This document shows positions 18,599 through 29,281 of a stretch of 64,000 bases of DNA, one piece after another. Within the stretch, counting starts at the first letter, position 1. Each line of letters starts with the position of its first letter. This DNA comes from Allobosea sp. 47.2.35 (GTDB lineage: Bacteria; Pseudomonadota; Alphaproteobacteria; Rhizobiales; Beijerinckiaceae), in the NCBI RefSeq assembly GCF_024655635.1, contig NZ_JANLGI010000007.1, positions 1 through 64,000 of the forward strand, in the 5' to 3' direction. The notes under the pieces are model-generated. The model saw only the letters and a list, made by a program, of their open reading frames with translations. It ran no database searches and was not told the DNA's origin. The translations under genes and the position numbers were made by a program.

Positions 18599-19288
18599 AT
18601 GATCGAACACGACAACGACCGCGCCTTCTATGGCCGCCGCAAGGGCAAGGCGCTGCGCGACGGCCAGAGCCATCTGATGGAGCACACCCTGCCGCGCCTG
18701 CGCCTGCCGGAGGGCGAGATCGCCGATCTCAAGGCCCTGTTCCCGGGACCAGTCGAGGCTGTCCGGCTGGAGATAGGCTTCGGCGGCGGCGAGCATCTCC
18801 TGATGCGGATGCGCGAGAGTCCGCAGATCGGCTTCATCGGCGTCGAGCCCTTCATCAACGGCATGGCCAAGTTCCTGGCGGTGGCCCAGCGCGAGGGCCT
18901 GACCAATATCCGCGTCTGGGACGACGATGCGGCGTTGTTGCTGCCGCGCTTTCCGGCCGGCAGCCTCGACGCGATCGATCTGCTCTATCCCGATCCCTGG
19001 CCGAAGCGCCGCCAGCGCAAGCGCCGCTTCGTCTCCGAGCATACGCTCGGCCTCTTCGCCAGGGCGCTCAGGGCTGGCGGGCGCTTCCGCTTCGCCAGCG
19101 ATATCGACGACTATATCGGCTGGACGCTGTCGCGTCTGATGGCCTCGCCGGATTTCGACTGGACCGACGAGCGTCCGGGCGACTGGCGCACGCCTTATCC
19201 CGGCTGGATCCGCACCCGCTACGAGGCGAAGGCGGTCCGCGAGGGGCGCATCTCCAGCTATCTCACGGCTTTGCGTCGCGCATCCTGA
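18599..19288 (+). CDS. trmB: tRNA (guanine-N7-)-methyltransferase
   Basis: SAM-dependent methylation of G46 in the tRNA variable loop. 229 residues with FYGRRKGKALRDGQ at the N-terminus, the SAM-binding LEIGFGGGEHLL, GVEPFINGMAKFL, the catalytic-region LLYPDPWPKRRQRKRRFV and the C-terminal TRYEAKAVREGR. All TrmB hallmarks are present. ATG 18599 follows GGCGGGGCC. Its last 26 bp overlap the 3' end of the convergent DUF2336 gene. Confidence 0.95.
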   Translation: MIEHDNDRAFYGRRKGKALRDGQSHLMEHTLPRLRLPEGEIADLKALFPGPVEAVRLEIGFGGGEHLLMRMRESPQIGFIGVEPFINGMAKFLAVAQREGLTNIRVWDDDAALLLPRFPAGSLDAIDLLYPDPWPKRRQRKRRFVSEHTLGLFARALRAGGRFRFASDIDDYIGWTLSRLMASPDFDWTDERPGDWRTPYPGWIRTRYEAKAVREGRISSYLTALRRAS

Positions 19289-20351
19289 GGAAGCCGAGCA
19301 CGCGCTGCGCGGTGCCCTGGGCGAGGGTGCGGAAGCTCTCGCGGGCGCGGTCGACCGCCGCCTGCGACTTGCCGAAATCCTTGCGCAGCGAGATCAGCGC
19401 CGCCGTGGTCTCCCACGACCAGCCGAGCGCGCGCGCCACCAGCAGCACGGCCTCGCGGTCGCTGCCGAGGATGATCTGCTCGCTCGCCGGCAGGCCGAGC
19501 TGCGCCAGCACGGCCACGCCGCAGATCGCATGTTCGGTCGCGCCCTCCTGGGCATAGGCACGGACCTTGGCCTCGTCGAGCAGGCCGGCCTCGTTGAGCT
19601 CGCGAATATTGACGAGCGCAGCGCTGATCGCGCCGAGCTCTCCCGGCATCTGGCCGCCGGCGGTGATGGCATCCGCCCCACGCTCGACCGCGCTGTCGAC
19701 ATCGCCGGCAAGCGTCGGTTCGAGGCTCTCGCTGAGCCGGCGCCGGGCCGAGTTCTTCGCGGCGGTCATAAGCTGGGCGACGAGCTCGGCCGGGATGTCG
19801 CGCCGCAAGCCCAGCGTCGCCTGCAGCGCATCGTCCTGTGCCGCCCGCATCACCAGCACGCCCATGCCATGGCGGGAGAAACGCGCCGTCTGGTTGGCGG
19901 CGACCGCATGGGTGACGACGCGGCCACCACGCAGGATCAGGAAATCGGTGACGGGTTCACCGAGCTCGGGCCGCTCGGTGATCGCCAGCATGTGGTCGCG
20001 CCCCTTGGCTGCGGAGACCGCGACGAGATCCTGGTCGTTCAGGCGCGGCGACTGCACCAGCACGGCGCGCGCCACGGCGATCTCGTCGAGCGCGAGCTGG
20101 CGGACGACGCCGCTCGGCGCGTTCGGCACCGGCGCGATCCGCTCCGACAATTCGACGCGTGCGCGCAGTTCGATCGCGCGCGACAGGCGCCCGATCACCA
20201 CGTCGAAGACGCCGACCTGCTCCTCGTCCATATGGACGGCGGTGGCCAGGAACAGGTCCGTCAGCCGCGACAGGATGTCGGCGCGCTCGTCGCTCGAGCC
20301 GCGCAGCATCGTGGATTCGAGATCTCGCAGCAGCGAGCCGACCGCACTCAT
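19263..20351 (-). CDS. DUF2336 domain-containing protein
   Basis: 362 residues, a helical-repeat protein of the alphaproteobacterial DUF2336 family. The N-terminal SLLRDLESTMLRGSSDERADILSRLTDLFL and the repeated LxxDE-IAVARAVLVQSPRL units look like HEAT-type helices. No membrane segment or signal peptide. Biochemical function unknown; family members are of interest mainly because of restricted distribution. The 3' end overlaps trmB by 26 bp tail to tail. Confidence 0.85.
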   Translation of the reverse strand: MSAVGSLLRDLESTMLRGSSDERADILSRLTDLFLATAVHMDEEQVGVFDVVIGRLSRAIELRARVELSERIAPVPNAPSGVVRQLALDEIAVARAVLVQSPRLNDQDLVAVSAAKGRDHMLAITERPELGEPVTDFLILRGGRVVTHAVAANQTARFSRHGMGVLVMRAAQDDALQATLGLRRDIPAELVAQLMTAAKNSARRRLSESLEPTLAGDVDSAVERGADAITAGGQMPGELGAISAALVNIRELNEAGLLDEAKVRAYAQEGATEHAICGVAVLAQLGLPASEQIILGSDREAVLLVARALGWSWETTAALISLRKDFGKSQAAVDRARESFRTLAQGTAQRVLGFLRMRDAKP

Positions 20352-20431
20352 ACCAAGTCCTCAACCGGTATCCCGTTGCGTAATCTGCCACGCGAAGGAT
20401 GACCATCGGGTTAGCGCCGCCGCAACCGAGC

Positions 20432-20460
20432 TTGCATATCGGGGCGATGCGGACTAAATA
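20432..20460 (+). promoter_or_regulatory. Sigma-70-type promoter of the rimP-nusA-infB operon
   Basis: TTGCAT (20432-20437) and TAAATA (20455-20460) are separated by exactly 17 bp. A start near 20467 would give a leader of about 105 nt before rimP, containing the hairpins annotated next. Confidence 0.65.
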
Positions 20461-20470
20461 GCGGCCAACA

Positions 20471-20528
20471 GCTCTGGTATCGGTTAACGCCGATGATCAA
20501 GAGCGGGCCCACCGGCCCGCTCTTTTTT
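20471..20528 (+). terminator. Leader terminator/attenuator upstream of rimP
   Basis: A strong intrinsic terminator, AAGAGCGGGCC - CACC - GGCCCGCTCTT followed by TTTTTT (20499-20528), lies between the promoter and rimP, with no upstream gene on this strand to terminate. Just before it is a hairpin ATCGG/CCGAT (20479-20494), enclosed by GCTCT (20471) able to pair with AGAGC (20500-20504), the 5' arm of the terminator. This gives mutually exclusive folds, as expected of an attenuator. Autoregulation by NusA is an attractive inference. Confidence 0.75.
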
Positions 20529-20571
20529 ATTGGCCGCGACCCGCCGGAGGCAGACGGAACGGTCTCAGGCC

Positions 20572-21267
20572 ATGAGCGAACCCACCCACGCGCCGACAGC
20601 GGCACCCGATCATGAACCCCGCCTCGTCGTCGAGAGCGGCGTCGCGGCGCGTGTCGCCGTGATCATCGAGCCGGCGATCGTCGATCTCGGCTACCGCTTG
20701 GTGCGCGTGCGCGTCACCGGCCAGAACGGCTGCACCGTGCAGATCATGGCCGAGCGGCCGGACGGCACGATGAATGTCGAGGGTTGCGAGGAGATCAGCC
20801 AGGCGGTCTCGCCGACGCTCGACGTCGACGACCCCATCCAGGCGGCCTATCATCTCGAAGTGTCGTCGCCGGGCATCGACCGGCCGCTGGTGCGCGCCAG
20901 CGATTTCGAGCGCTGGGCCGGTCACCTCACCAAGATCGATACCAGCGAGCCGGTCGCCGGCCGCAAGCGCTTTCGTGGTATCCTGCGCGGTGTCGCCGGC
21001 CAGGACGCACTGCTGATGCGCGACGACGCCAAGAGCGAGGAAGAGCGTGACGTCGCGATTCCGATGCGGGCGATCGCCGAGGCCCGCCTCGTGCTGACCG
21101 ATGCGCTCATCACCGAGGCGCTGCGCCGCGGCAAGTCCGGCCTGCCGCCGGAAATGCCCCCCGCCGAAGACATCGCCGGCCCGAAGAAGGGCCGAGGAAA
21201 ATCACTGGGACCGCGGCCGAAGAAGGCCGGCAAGACGGACCCGCAAGACAATAACGAAGAGGAGTGA
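20572..21267 (+). CDS. rimP: Ribosome maturation factor RimP
   Basis: 30S subunit assembly factor. 231 residues, longer than usual because of an acidic/basic C-terminal tail ([21 protein letters not shown]). The conserved N-domain has [44 protein letters not shown] and [26 protein letters not shown] 20572 (MSEPTHAP) is preferred to an in-frame TTG at 20530. First gene of the rimP-nusA-ylxR-infB operon. Confidence 0.95.
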   Translation: MSEPTHAPTAAPDHEPRLVVESGVAARVAVIIEPAIVDLGYRLVRVRVTGQNGCTVQIMAERPDGTMNVEGCEEISQAVSPTLDVDDPIQAAYHLEVSSPGIDRPLVRASDFERWAGHLTKIDTSEPVAGRKRFRGILRGVAGQDALLMRDDAKSEEERDVAIPMRAIAEARLVLTDALITEALRRGKSGLPPEMPPAEDIAGPKKGRGKSLGPRPKKAGKTDPQDNNEEE

Positions 21268-21272
21268 GCGTC

Positions 21273-22865
21273 ATGGTCGTCAGCGCCAACCGGCTCGAAC
21301 TGCTGCAGATCGCCGACGCGGTCGCCCGCGAGAAGTCGATCGATCGTCAGATCGTCGTCGATGCCATGCAGGACGCCATCGCCAAGGCCGCCCGCTCGCG
21401 CTACGGCATCGAGACGGACGTCCATGCCGAGATCAACACCAAGACCGGCGAACTGCGCCTCGCCCGCCATCTCCAGGTCGTCGACACCGTCGAGAACCCG
21501 GCGATCGAGATCACCGTCGACGAGGCCAAGCGCCATAATCCTGCTGCGCAAGCAGGGGACGTCATCGCCGATCCGCTGCCGCCCTTCGATTTCGGCCGCA
21601 TCGCCGCCCAGTCGGCCAAGCAGGTCATCGTCCAGAAGGTGCGCGAGGCCGAGCGCGACCGTCAGTACGACGAGTACAAGGATCGCATCGGCGAGATCGT
21701 CAACGGCGCGGTCAAGCGCGTCGAATACGGCAATGTCTTCGTCGATCTCGGCCGTGGCGAAGCCATCATCCGCCGCGACGAGATGATCCCGCGCGAGACC
21801 TTCAAGGTCGGGGACCGGGCCCGTGCCTATGTCTACGACGTGCGCCGCGAGCCGCGCGGCCCGCAGATCTTCCTGTCGCGCACCCATCCGCAGTTCATGG
21901 CCAAGCTCTTCGGCCAGGAAGTGCCGGAGATCTATGACGGCATCGTCGAGGTGAAGGCCGTCGCCCGCGATCCCGGCTCGCGCGCCAAGATCGCCGTGAT
22001 CTCGCGCGATTCCTCGATCGACCCGGTCGGCGCCTGCGTCGGTATGCGTGGTTCGCGCGTGCAGGCCGTCGTCGGCGAGCTCCAGGGCGAGAAGATCGAC
22101 ATCATCCCGTGGTCGCCTGATGTCGCGACCTTCGTCGTCAACGCCCTGCAGCCGGCCGAGGTCGCCAAGGTCGTGCTCGATGAGGAAGCCGACAAGATCG
22201 AGGTCGTGGTGCCCGACGAGCAGCTCTCGCTCGCCATCGGCCGTCGCGGCCAGAACGTCCGCCTCGCCTCGCAGCTCACCGGCTGGGACATCGACATCCT
22301 GACCGAGCAGGAGGAGTCCGAGCGCCGCCAGAAGGAATTCGTGCAGCGCACGGACCTGTTCATGAACGCGCTGAACGTCGACGAGACGGTCGGCCAGCTG
22401 CTGGCTTCGGAAGGCTTCCGCAATGTCGAGGAGCTCGCTTATGTCGATCTCTCCGAGCTCGCCTCGATCGAGGGCTTCGACGAGGACACCGCCGGCGAGA
22501 TCCAGAGCCGCGCCCAGGAGCATCTCGCTGCCGTCGAGGCGGAGCTGGACGAGAAGCGTAGGGCGCTCGGCGTCGAGGACGCCTTGCGCGAGGTCGATGG
22601 CGTCACCACTTCCATGATGGTCGCGCTCGGCGAGAACGATGTGAAGACCGTCGAGGATCTCGCGGGCTGCGCCACGGACGATCTCGTCGGCTGGACCGAG
22701 CGCAAGGACGGCGAAACCACCCGTCACGCCGGCTATCTCGACGGGTTCGACCTGTCGCGCCAGGACGCGGAAGCGATCATCATGGCCGCCCGCATTCATG
22801 CCGGCTGGGTCGAGGCGCCGGCCGAGGAGCCTGAAGCGGAAGCCGACGAGGCGGCCGAGGCCTGA
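21273..22865 (+). CDS. nusA: Transcription elongation/termination factor NusA
   Basis: RNA-polymerase-associated factor for pausing, termination and antitermination. 530 residues: NusA N-domain (ANRLELLQIADAVAREKSID), S1 domain (about 135-200; GEIVNGAVKRVEYGNVFVDLG), KH1/KH2 (about 205-345; DPVGACVGMRGSRVQAV and LAIGRRGQNVRLASQLTGWDI) and C-terminal helix-hairpin-helix repeats (NVEELAYVDLSELASIEGFDE). ATG 21273 follows GAGGAG at a good distance; a GTG at 21264 overlaps the rimP stop. Second gene of the operon and candidate regulator of its leader. Confidence 0.97.
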   Translation: MVVSANRLELLQIADAVAREKSIDRQIVVDAMQDAIAKAARSRYGIETDVHAEINTKTGELRLARHLQVVDTVENPAIEITVDEAKRHNPAAQAGDVIADPLPPFDFGRIAAQSAKQVIVQKVREAERDRQYDEYKDRIGEIVNGAVKRVEYGNVFVDLGRGEAIIRRDEMIPRETFKVGDRARAYVYDVRREPRGPQIFLSRTHPQFMAKLFGQEVPEIYDGIVEVKAVARDPGSRAKIAVISRDSSIDPVGACVGMRGSRVQAVVGELQGEKIDIIPWSPDVATFVVNALQPAEVAKVVLDEEADKIEVVVPDEQLSLAIGRRGQNVRLASQLTGWDIDILTEQEESERRQKEFVQRTDLFMNALNVDETVGQLLASEGFRNVEELAYVDLSELASIEGFDEDTAGEIQSRAQEHLAAVEAELDEKRRALGVEDALREVDGVTTSMMVALGENDVKTVEDLAGCATDDLVGWTERKDGETTRHAGYLDGFDLSRQDAEAIIMAARIHAGWVEAPAEEPEAEADEAAEA

Positions 22866-22879
22866 GCGGGATCGTCGCG

Positions 22880-23569
22880 GTGAAGGCGGCTCAGAAGGAC
22901 GGACCGGAGCGGAGCTGCGTCGTGACGCGGGCCGCGAAGGCGCCTGACGATCTGATCCGCTTCGTCGCTGGGCCGGACGGCACCTTGGTGCCAGATCTGC
23001 GCCGGAAATTGCCCGGACGTGGTGTCTGGGCGAGCCTCAGCCGCAAGACGGTGGCCGAGGCGATCAAGCGCAAGGCCTTCGAGCGTTCGCTCAAGGCGAA
23101 GGTCGCGGTTCCCGCAGACCTTCCGGAGATGATCGATGCGCTGATGCTGCGCGATGCGCTGCAGGCGCTGTCGATGGCCAACAAGGCGGGGCTCGTGATC
23201 GCTGGCTTCGCCAAGGTCGAAGCCCTGATCGGCTCAGGCCGCTGCGTCGGCGTCATCGCCGCCAGCGACGGCGCCGAGGATGGCAAGCGCAAGATCGGCC
23301 AGGCCGTCAGGCGGCTTGGCGCCGCGCGCGAGGCCGAAGGGCTCAAGGCCCGTGAACTGCCCGTCGTCACGATTTTCGCGGCGGCGGATTTGGAATTGGC
23401 GTTGGGGCGGGCACATGTGATACATGCCGCGCTTGCTCCGGGACCGGCGGCCGAGGGTGTGCTCTCCCGCTGGCGTCGGCTCGTCCGGTATCGGACGGAC
23501 GATACCGCCGCATCCGACCAGAACGACACCGAAGACACGACCGAACCGGCAGGACCGAACGCGGAATGA
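22880..23569 (+). CDS. ylxR: YlxR (DUF448) RNA-binding protein with L7Ae-like C-terminus
   Basis: 229 residues. Residues 1-80 are the YlxR fold ([24 protein letters not shown] ... [12 protein letters not shown]), which includes the GRGVW signature; the second half ([25 protein letters not shown] ... ) resembles the L7Ae/L30e-type domain often fused to YlxR in alphaproteobacteria. YlxR proteins have been linked to RNase P modulation in other bacteria. GTG start, 14 bp after nusA; the stop overlaps infB by ATGA. Confidence 0.9.
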   Translation: MKAAQKDGPERSCVVTRAAKAPDDLIRFVAGPDGTLVPDLRRKLPGRGVWASLSRKTVAEAIKRKAFERSLKAKVAVPADLPEMIDALMLRDALQALSMANKAGLVIAGFAKVEALIGSGRCVGVIAASDGAEDGKRKIGQAVRRLGAAREAEGLKARELPVVTIFAAADLELALGRAHVIHAALAPGPAAEGVLSRWRRLVRYRTDDTAASDQNDTEDTTEPAGPNAE

Positions 23570-26388
23570 CCGATACCAAGAACCCGGGCGACAAGACACT
23601 CTCCGTCAACCCGCCCAAGACCCTGTCGCTGAAGCGGCCTGTCGAGCAGAGCACTGTTCGCCAGAGCTTCTCGCATGGGCGCACGAAGCAGGTCGTCGTC
23701 GAGGTCAAGCGCCGCGCCGCCGGGCATGAGGTCAAGGAGCCCGTCGCGCCGCGTGCGCCGCAGGCCCCGGCTCCGCAGGCGACCCCGCCGCGCCCCGCCG
23801 CTCCGCAGCCGCCCCAGCGTCCCGCCGGCAGCATGCTGCTGCGCACCCTCTCCGACGAGGAGAAGGACGCCCGTCAGCGCGCCCTTTCGGAAGCCCGCAG
23901 CAGCGAGGCCGAAGCCCGCCGCATCGCCGAGGACGAGGCGCGCCAGCGTGCTGCCGCCGTCGAGCGCGAGCGCCAGGAGCGCGAAGCCGCCGCCGCCCGT
24001 CAGCGGCAGGAGGAAGAGCGCCGCCGTCAGGAAGACGACCAGAAGCGCCGGGTCGAGATGGCCGCGCGCCAGCGCGACGAGCAGCCGGCCCGCCCGGCCG
24101 CTCCGCCGCCGCAGGCACGCGAAGCCGCGCCTGCGCCCCAGGCTCCGGCGCCGCAGCCGACCCAGTATTACGGCCGTCCGGCCCCGTCCGGCCCGCGCGA
24201 GTTCACCTCGCGCCCGCCGATGCGCGACACCGGCGCCCGCCCGCCGCGTCTCGACAGCCGCCCGCCGCGCTCCGATTCGCCGCGCCCGCCGCGTCTCGAC
24301 ACCACGGCTCCGTCCGAGCCGGCGGTCGCGCGTCCGGCGCGTCAGGCGCCTTCGGCCAACACCACCCGCAATCGCTCGGATGATGTCGACGTCAAGGCCG
24401 CCTTCCGCCGTCCCGGCCTGAGCGCCGGCCCCGGCCGTGGCCCGGCTCCCGCCGCGCCCAAGACCCCGAAGACCAGCAACGACAAGCCCCGCGGCCGCCT
24501 GACGCTCGCCACCGCCACCGGCGGCGACGACGAGCGGACACGCTCGGTCGCCTCGTTCCGCCGGCGCGTGCAGCGCATGACCGGCCACCGGGCTTCCGAC
24601 GCGCAGAAAGAGCGCGTGATGCGCGAGGTGATCATCCCCGAGACGATCACCATCCAGGAACTCGCGAACCGCATGACGGAGCGCGGCGTCGATGTCATCC
24701 GCCTGCTGATGAAGCAGGGCGCGATGCACAAGATCACCGACGTGATCGATGCCGATACCGCGCAGCTCATCGCCGAGGAAATGGGCCACACTGTCAAGCG
24801 CGTCGCCGAATCCGACGTCGAGGAAGGCCTGTTCGACACGCCGGACACCGACGAGACCCTGGAGTCGCGGCCGGCCGTCGTGACCATCATGGGCCATGTC
24901 GACCACGGCAAGACCTCGTTGCTCGATGCGATCCGCAAGACCAAGGTCGTCACCGGCGAGGCCGGCGGCATCACCCAGCATATCGGCGCCTATCAGGTGA
25001 CGACCCCGCTGGGCTCGGAAGTGACCTTCATCGACACCCCAGGCCACGCCGCCTTCACCGCCATGCGCGCCCGCGGCGCCAAGGTGACGGATATCGTCGT
25101 GCTGGTCGTGGCGGCCGATGACGGCGTCATGCCGCAGACGGCCGAGGCGATCCATCACGCCAAGGCGGCCGGCGTGCCGCTGATCGTCGCGATCAACAAG
25201 GTCGACAAGTCCGACGCCAATCCGGATCGCGTTCGCGCCGAGTTGCTGCAGTACGAGATTCAGGTTGAGACGCTGGGCGGCGAGACGCTCGAAGTCGAGG
25301 TTTCCGCCAAGACCGGCCACAACCTCGACAAGCTGCTCGAGGCGATCTCGCTTCAAGCTGAACTGCTCGACCTCAAGGCTAACCCCGATCGCGCCGCCGA
25401 AGGCACGGTCATCGAGGCCAAGCTCGATCGTGGCCGCGGCCCGGTCGCGACCGTGCTCGTCCAGCGTGGCACGCTGCGCACTGGCGACATCGTCGTGGCA
25501 GGCGCCGAATGGGGCCGCGTCCGCGCCCTGATCGCCGATACCGGCGCGCAGGTGAAGGAGGCTCCGCCCTCCATGCCGGTCGAGGTTCTCGGCTTCAACG
25601 GCACGCCCGAGGCTGGTGACCGCGTCGCGGTCGTCGAGTCCGAGGCCCGCGCCCGCGAGATCACCGATTACCGCGAGCGTCAGCGTCGCGACCGCCTCGC
25701 CGCGCGTGGCGCGGCTTCGGGCGCCGGCCGCTCGCTCGCCGAGATGATGCGCGAGCTCAAGGAAGGCGCCGGCCGCAAGGAGTTCCCGCTCGTCGTCAAG
25801 GGCGACGTGCAGGGCTCGGTCGAAGCCATTGTCGGCGCGCTTGAAAAAGTCGGCAACGAAGAGGTTCGTGCCCGCGTGCTGTCCTCGGGCGTCGGCGCCA
25901 TCACCGAGTCGGATGTCACACTCGCCCAGGCTTCGGGCGCGGTGGTCGTCGGCTTCAACGTGCGCGCCCACAAGGAAGCGCGCGAGGCGGCCGACCGGGC
26001 CGGCGTCGAGATCCGCTATTACAACATCATCTATAACCTCATGGATGACGTGAAGGATGCGATGTCGGGCCTGCTGGCGCCGACTCTGCGCGAGACCATG
26101 CTCGGCAACGCGACGATCCTCGAGATCTTCAACGTCTCGAAGGTCGGCAAGATCGCCGGCTGCCGCGTCACCGATGGCACGATCGAGCGTGGCGCCAATG
26201 TCCGCCTGATCCGCGACAACGTCGTGGTTCACGAGGGCAAGCTCGGCCAGCTCAAGCGCTTCAAGGACGATGCCAAGGAAGTCGTGGCCGGCCAGGAATG
26301 CGGCATGGCCTTCGAGAACTACCAGGACATGCGTGCCGGCGACGTGATCGAGTGCTATCGCGTCGAAGAGATCAAGCGCAGCCTCTAA
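23566..26388 (+). CDS. infB: Translation initiation factor IF-2
   Basis: GTPase placing initiator tRNA on the ribosome. 940 residues: a long low-complexity Pro/Arg/Ala- and Glu/Arg-rich N-terminal region (to about residue 345, with repeats such as [10 protein letters not shown]), an IF2_N domain ([24 protein letters not shown]), then the G domain with G1 GHVDHGKT (about 443-450), G2 [11 protein letters not shown]3 DTPGHAAF and G4 NKVD, and domains II-IV. ATG 23566 overlaps the ylxR stop. Internal initiation sites producing shorter IF2 forms are possible but not demonstrated. Confidence 0.98.
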   Translation: MTDTKNPGDKTLSVNPPKTLSLKRPVEQSTVRQSFSHGRTKQVVVEVKRRAAGHEVKEPVAPRAPQAPAPQATPPRPAAPQPPQRPAGSMLLRTLSDEEKDARQRALSEARSSEAEARRIAEDEARQRAAAVERERQEREAAAARQRQEEERRRQEDDQKRRVEMAARQRDEQPARPAAPPPQAREAAPAPQAPAPQPTQYYGRPAPSGPREFTSRPPMRDTGARPPRLDSRPPRSDSPRPPRLDTTAPSEPAVARPARQAPSANTTRNRSDDVDVKAAFRRPGLSAGPGRGPAPAAPKTPKTSNDKPRGRLTLATATGGDDERTRSVASFRRRVQRMTGHRASDAQKERVMREVIIPETITIQELANRMTERGVDVIRLLMKQGAMHKITDVIDADTAQLIAEEMGHTVKRVAESDVEEGLFDTPDTDETLESRPAVVTIMGHVDHGKTSLLDAIRKTKVVTGEAGGITQHIGAYQVTTPLGSEVTFIDTPGHAAFTAMRARGAKVTDIVVLVVAADDGVMPQTAEAIHHAKAAGVPLIVAINKVDKSDANPDRVRAELLQYEIQVETLGGETLEVEVSAKTGHNLDKLLEAISLQAELLDLKANPDRAAEGTVIEAKLDRGRGPVATVLVQRGTLRTGDIVVAGAEWGRVRALIADTGAQVKEAPPSMPVEVLGFNGTPEAGDRVAVVESEARAREITDYRERQRRDRLAARGAASGAGRSLAEMMRELKEGAGRKEFPLVVKGDVQGSVEAIVGALEKVGNEEVRARVLSSGVGAITESDVTLAQASGAVVVGFNVRAHKEAREAADRAGVEIRYYNIIYNLMDDVKDAMSGLLAPTLRETMLGNATILEIFNVSKVGKIAGCRVTDGTIERGANVRLIRDNVVVHEGKLGQLKRFKDDAKEVVAGQECGMAFENYQDMRAGDVIECYRVEEIKRSL

Positions 26389-26411
26389 AGGCTGCGCTTC
26401 CTGAAACAGCG

Positions 26412-26452
26412 CGTCATGGCCGGGCCTTGGTGTCCGGCCATCTCGTGACGAG
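26412..26452. repeat. Palindromic repeat (CGTCAT family) between infB and rbfA
   Basis: CGTCATGGCCGG ... CCGGCCAT..CGTGACG: a perfect ATGGCCGG/CCGGCCAT stem bracketed by CGTCA/TGACG. The same building blocks recur at 27945, 45693 and 48008. It lies within the translation operon and has no T-run, so it is more likely to affect mRNA stability than to terminate. Confidence 0.6.
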
Positions 26453-26543
26453 AAGAGCGCGTCCAGCGCCTCATCTTTGAAGAGACGGCGGGCCTGGCCC
26501 GCCGGGACGTTTGGTCCGGTCCGATCCCGGAGAAACGAGAACC

Positions 26544-27002
26544 ATGGCTAAACCTGCAAAACCTTCCGGCCCGTCCCAGCGGCAATTGCGCGTCGGCGAA
26601 TTGATCCGCCATGCGCTGGCCGAGATGCTCGCACGGGGCGACATCCATGACGACGTGCTGGCGAAGCATGTCGTGACCGTGCCGGAGGTGCGCCTCTCGC
26701 CGGATCTCAAGCTCGCGACCTGCTACATCATGCCGCTCGGCGGGCTGGACATTGCCCCGGTGCTCAAGGCGCTCGACGCCAACAAGCGCTATCTGCGCGG
26801 CGAGATCGCGCATCGCGTGAACCTGAAATACGCACCGGACCTGCGCTTCCGCGCCGATGAGAGCTTCGCCGAGGCCGAGCGCATCGACGCGCTGCTCGAC
26901 ACCGAGGCCGTGCGCCGCGACACGCAGGTCCAGCGCCTGAAGATCGACCAGGACCACGAAGACGAAGCCCCTGAAGACGACCGCCGTGACGATGACCGCT
27001 GA
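26544..27002 (+). CDS. rbfA: Ribosome-binding factor A
   Basis: 30S maturation and cold-adaptation factor with a KH-like fold. 152 residues: [49 protein letters not shown] and [16 protein letters not shown] are the family blocks, followed by an acidic tail rich in Asp/Glu/Arg. ATG 26544 has a purine-rich GAGAAACGAGAA upstream and is preferred to TTG 26511. The end overlaps truB by 11 bp. Confidence 0.95.
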   Translation: MAKPAKPSGPSQRQLRVGELIRHALAEMLARGDIHDDVLAKHVVTVPEVRLSPDLKLATCYIMPLGGLDIAPVLKALDANKRYLRGEIAHRVNLKYAPDLRFRADESFAEAERIDALLDTEAVRRDTQVQRLKIDQDHEDEAPEDDRRDDDR

Positions 27003-27939
27003 AAATCCATCCGAAGCCGCTCCGAACCAGGACGCCGCGCCGGCGCCGCGCCCGAAGAAGCGCGATGTCCATGGCTGGGTCATCCTCGACAAGCCGATCG
27101 GCATGACCTCGACCCATGCGGTCAGCGTCGTGAAGCGCGCCTTCGGCGCCAAGAAGGCCGGCCATGCCGGCACGCTCGACCCGCTGGCCTCGGGCCTGCT
27201 GCCGATCGCGCTGGGCGAGGCGACCAAGACCGTCCCCTTCGTCATGGACGGCCGCAAGGCCTATCAGTTCACCGTCGCCTGGGGCACGCAGACCAATACC
27301 GACGATACCGAGGGCAGCGTCATCGCGACCTCGGACAAACACCCCGACGAGGCGGCGATCCTGGCCCTGCTGCCGCGCTTCACCGGCACGATCCTGCAGA
27401 CGCCGCCAAAATTCTCCGCGATCAAGATCGCCGGCGAGCGCGCTTATGACCTTGCCCGCGATGGCGAGGAGGTCGAGCTGGAGGCGCGGCCCGTCGAGAT
27501 CGACGCGCTCCGCATCGTCAGCCATGACGGCGCCACCACGACCTTCGAGGCCGAGTGCGGCAAGGGCACCTATGTCCGCGCTATCGCCCGCGATCTAGGC
27601 CTGGAGCTCGGCTGCCTCGGCCATGTCGCGCATCTGCGCCGCACCCGCGTCGGGCCGTTCACTGTCGCCGATGCCGCGAGCGTCGAGACCCTGCGCGAGA
27701 GCCCGGAAAGCGCACTGACTGCGCTCCAGCCGGTCAAGGCGGCGCTGACGCTGATCCCGGAGATCGTGCTCCACCGCGACGCCGCCGCCCGCCTCAAGCG
27801 CGGCCAGAGCGCCCTGCTGCGCGGCGCCGGCGCTCCGATCGAGCTGGAGGCCGCCTACGCCACTTGTGCCGGCACGCTGGTCTCGACGGGTTCGGTCCAG
27901 AACGGCGAATTCGTTCCCCACCGCGTCTTCAATCTCTGA
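26992..27939 (+). CDS. truB: tRNA pseudouridine(55) synthase TruB
   Basis: Makes pseudouridine 55 in the T-loop of tRNAs. 315 residues. Catalytic Asp is in [25 protein letters not shown]; other motifs are [32 protein letters not shown] and [15 protein letters not shown]; a short PUA-like C-terminal domain is recognisable. ATG 26992 chosen, with GTG 26986 just upstream. Last gene of the rimP operon; a palindrome separates it from the convergent hemA. Confidence 0.96.
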   Translation: MTAENPSEAAPNQDAAPAPRPKKRDVHGWVILDKPIGMTSTHAVSVVKRAFGAKKAGHAGTLDPLASGLLPIALGEATKTVPFVMDGRKAYQFTVAWGTQTNTDDTEGSVIATSDKHPDEAAILALLPRFTGTILQTPPKFSAIKIAGERAYDLARDGEEVELEARPVEIDALRIVSHDGATTTFEAECGKGTYVRAIARDLGLELGCLGHVAHLRRTRVGPFTVADAASVETLRESPESALTALQPVKAALTLIPEIVLHRDAAARLKRGQSALLRGAGAPIELEAAYATCAGTLVSTGSVQNGEFVPHRVFNL

Positions 27940-27944
27940 AGCAT

Positions 27945-27978
27945 GGCGTCATGTTCGGGCTTGCCTGAGAATGACGCC
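27945..27978. terminator. Hairpin between convergent truB and hemA
   Basis: GGCGTCAT (27945-27952) and ATGACGCC (27971-27978) form a perfect 8-bp stem, with further pairing in the loop. It may serve both converging genes, but no T-run follows. The CGTCAT/ATGACG ends place it in the palindromic repeat family also found at 26412, 45693 and 48008. Confidence 0.55.
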
Positions 27979-27989
27979 TTGGACGCCCC

Positions 27990-29201
27990 TCAGGCCGCCC
28001 GCTTCAATCCGTCACGCACCCAGATCGCACTGAGCGCCGCCACCAGCGCGTCGATATCGGCGTCGGAATGGAAGGGTGAGGGCGTGATCCGCAGCCGCTC
28101 CGTGCCGCGCGGCACGGTCGGGTAGTTGATCGGCTGGACATAGATGTCGAAGCGGGCGAGCAATTCGTCGCTGATCGCCTTGCAAGCCTTCGCCTCGCCG
28201 ACCATCACCGGCACGATATGGCTGGGATTGGCGAGATGCGGGATGCCGGCGGCGTCGAGCTTCGCCCGCAAGGCCGCGACGCGGTCCTGCTGGCGCTCGC
28301 GCTCGACGGAGCTGTCCTTGAGATGCCGGATCGCCGCGATCGCGCCCGCCGCCACGGCGGGCGGCAGCGAACTGGAGAAGATGAAGCCGGAGGCGAAGCT
28401 GCGGATGAAGTCGCAGAGCGCCGCCGAGCCGGTGATATAGCCGCCGATCACGCCATAGGACTTCGCCAGCGTGCCCTGGATCAGGGTCAGCCGATCGGTC
28501 AGCCCCTCGCGCTCCGAGATGCCGCCGCCGCGCGCTCCATAGAGGCCGACGGCATGGACCTCGTCGATATAGGTCATCGCGCCGAATTCGTCGGCGATGT
28601 CACAGAATTCCCGGACCGGGGCGATGTCGCCATCCATCGAATAGACCGACTCGAAGGCGACGAGCTTCGGCCGGGCGGGATCGAGCGTTGCGAGCTTCCG
28701 GCGCAGGTCGGCCGGGTCGTTATGGGCGAAGATGTGCTTCTCGGCGCGCGAATGGCGAATGCCCTCGATCATCGAGGCATGGTTCAGCCCGTCCGTCAGC
28801 ACGATGCAGCCGGGAATGCGCGCGGCCAGCGTCGAGAGCGAGGCCCAGTTCGAGACATAGCCGGAATTGAAGATCAGCGCGGCTTCCTTGCCATGCAGGT
28901 CGGCAAGCTCGCGCTCCAGCAGGACATGGTAATGGTTGGTGCCGCCGATATTGCGGGTGCCGCCGGCGCCGGCGCCGCTGCCGTCGAGCGCCTGATGCAT
29001 CGCGGCGAGCACCTTCGGGTGCTGGCCCATGCCGAGATAGTCGTTCGAGCACCAGACGGTGACGTCGCGCGGGCCGCTCTCGCCATGATAGGTCGCAAGC
29101 GGAAAGCGGCCGGCCTGGCGTTCCAGGTCGGCGAAGACGCGATAACGGCCTTCGCGGCGCAATCCGTCTAGCTCTTCGCGGAAGAAACTCTCGAAATCCA
29201 T
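27990..29201 (-). CDS. hemA: 5-aminolevulinate synthase
   Basis: PLP enzyme condensing glycine and succinyl-CoA, the first step of heme synthesis by the C4 route typical of alphaproteobacteria. 403 residues. Landmarks: [33 protein letters not shown] (glycine-rich loop), [25 protein letters not shown] and the PLP-binding Lys247 in [13 protein letters not shown]. Length and all motifs are normal. Convergent with truB. Confidence 0.97.
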   Translation of the reverse strand: MDFESFFREELDGLRREGRYRVFADLERQAGRFPLATYHGESGPRDVTVWCSNDYLGMGQHPKVLAAMHQALDGSGAGAGGTRNIGGTNHYHVLLERELADLHGKEAALIFNSGYVSNWASLSTLAARIPGCIVLTDGLNHASMIEGIRHSRAEKHIFAHNDPADLRRKLATLDPARPKLVAFESVYSMDGDIAPVREFCDIADEFGAMTYIDEVHAVGLYGARGGGISEREGLTDRLTLIQGTLAKSYGVIGGYITGSAALCDFIRSFASGFIFSSSLPPAVAAGAIAAIRHLKDSSVERERQQDRVAALRAKLDAAGIPHLANPSHIVPVMVGEAKACKAISDELLARFDIYVQPINYPTVPRGTERLRITPSPFHSDADIDALVAALSAIWVRDGLKRAA

Positions 29202-29281
29202 TCCAGCCTCCTGCGGCGCGCCTCTCCTAGGCCTTTCGGGCCTCTGGTGGAATGGCGCGCGGTGTCGCGGCTGGAATCGTT

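Noticed and set aside
22891..26232. 1113-codon antisense frame under ylxR and infB
   Set aside because: Low-complexity translation, opposite to infB with complete GTPase motifs.
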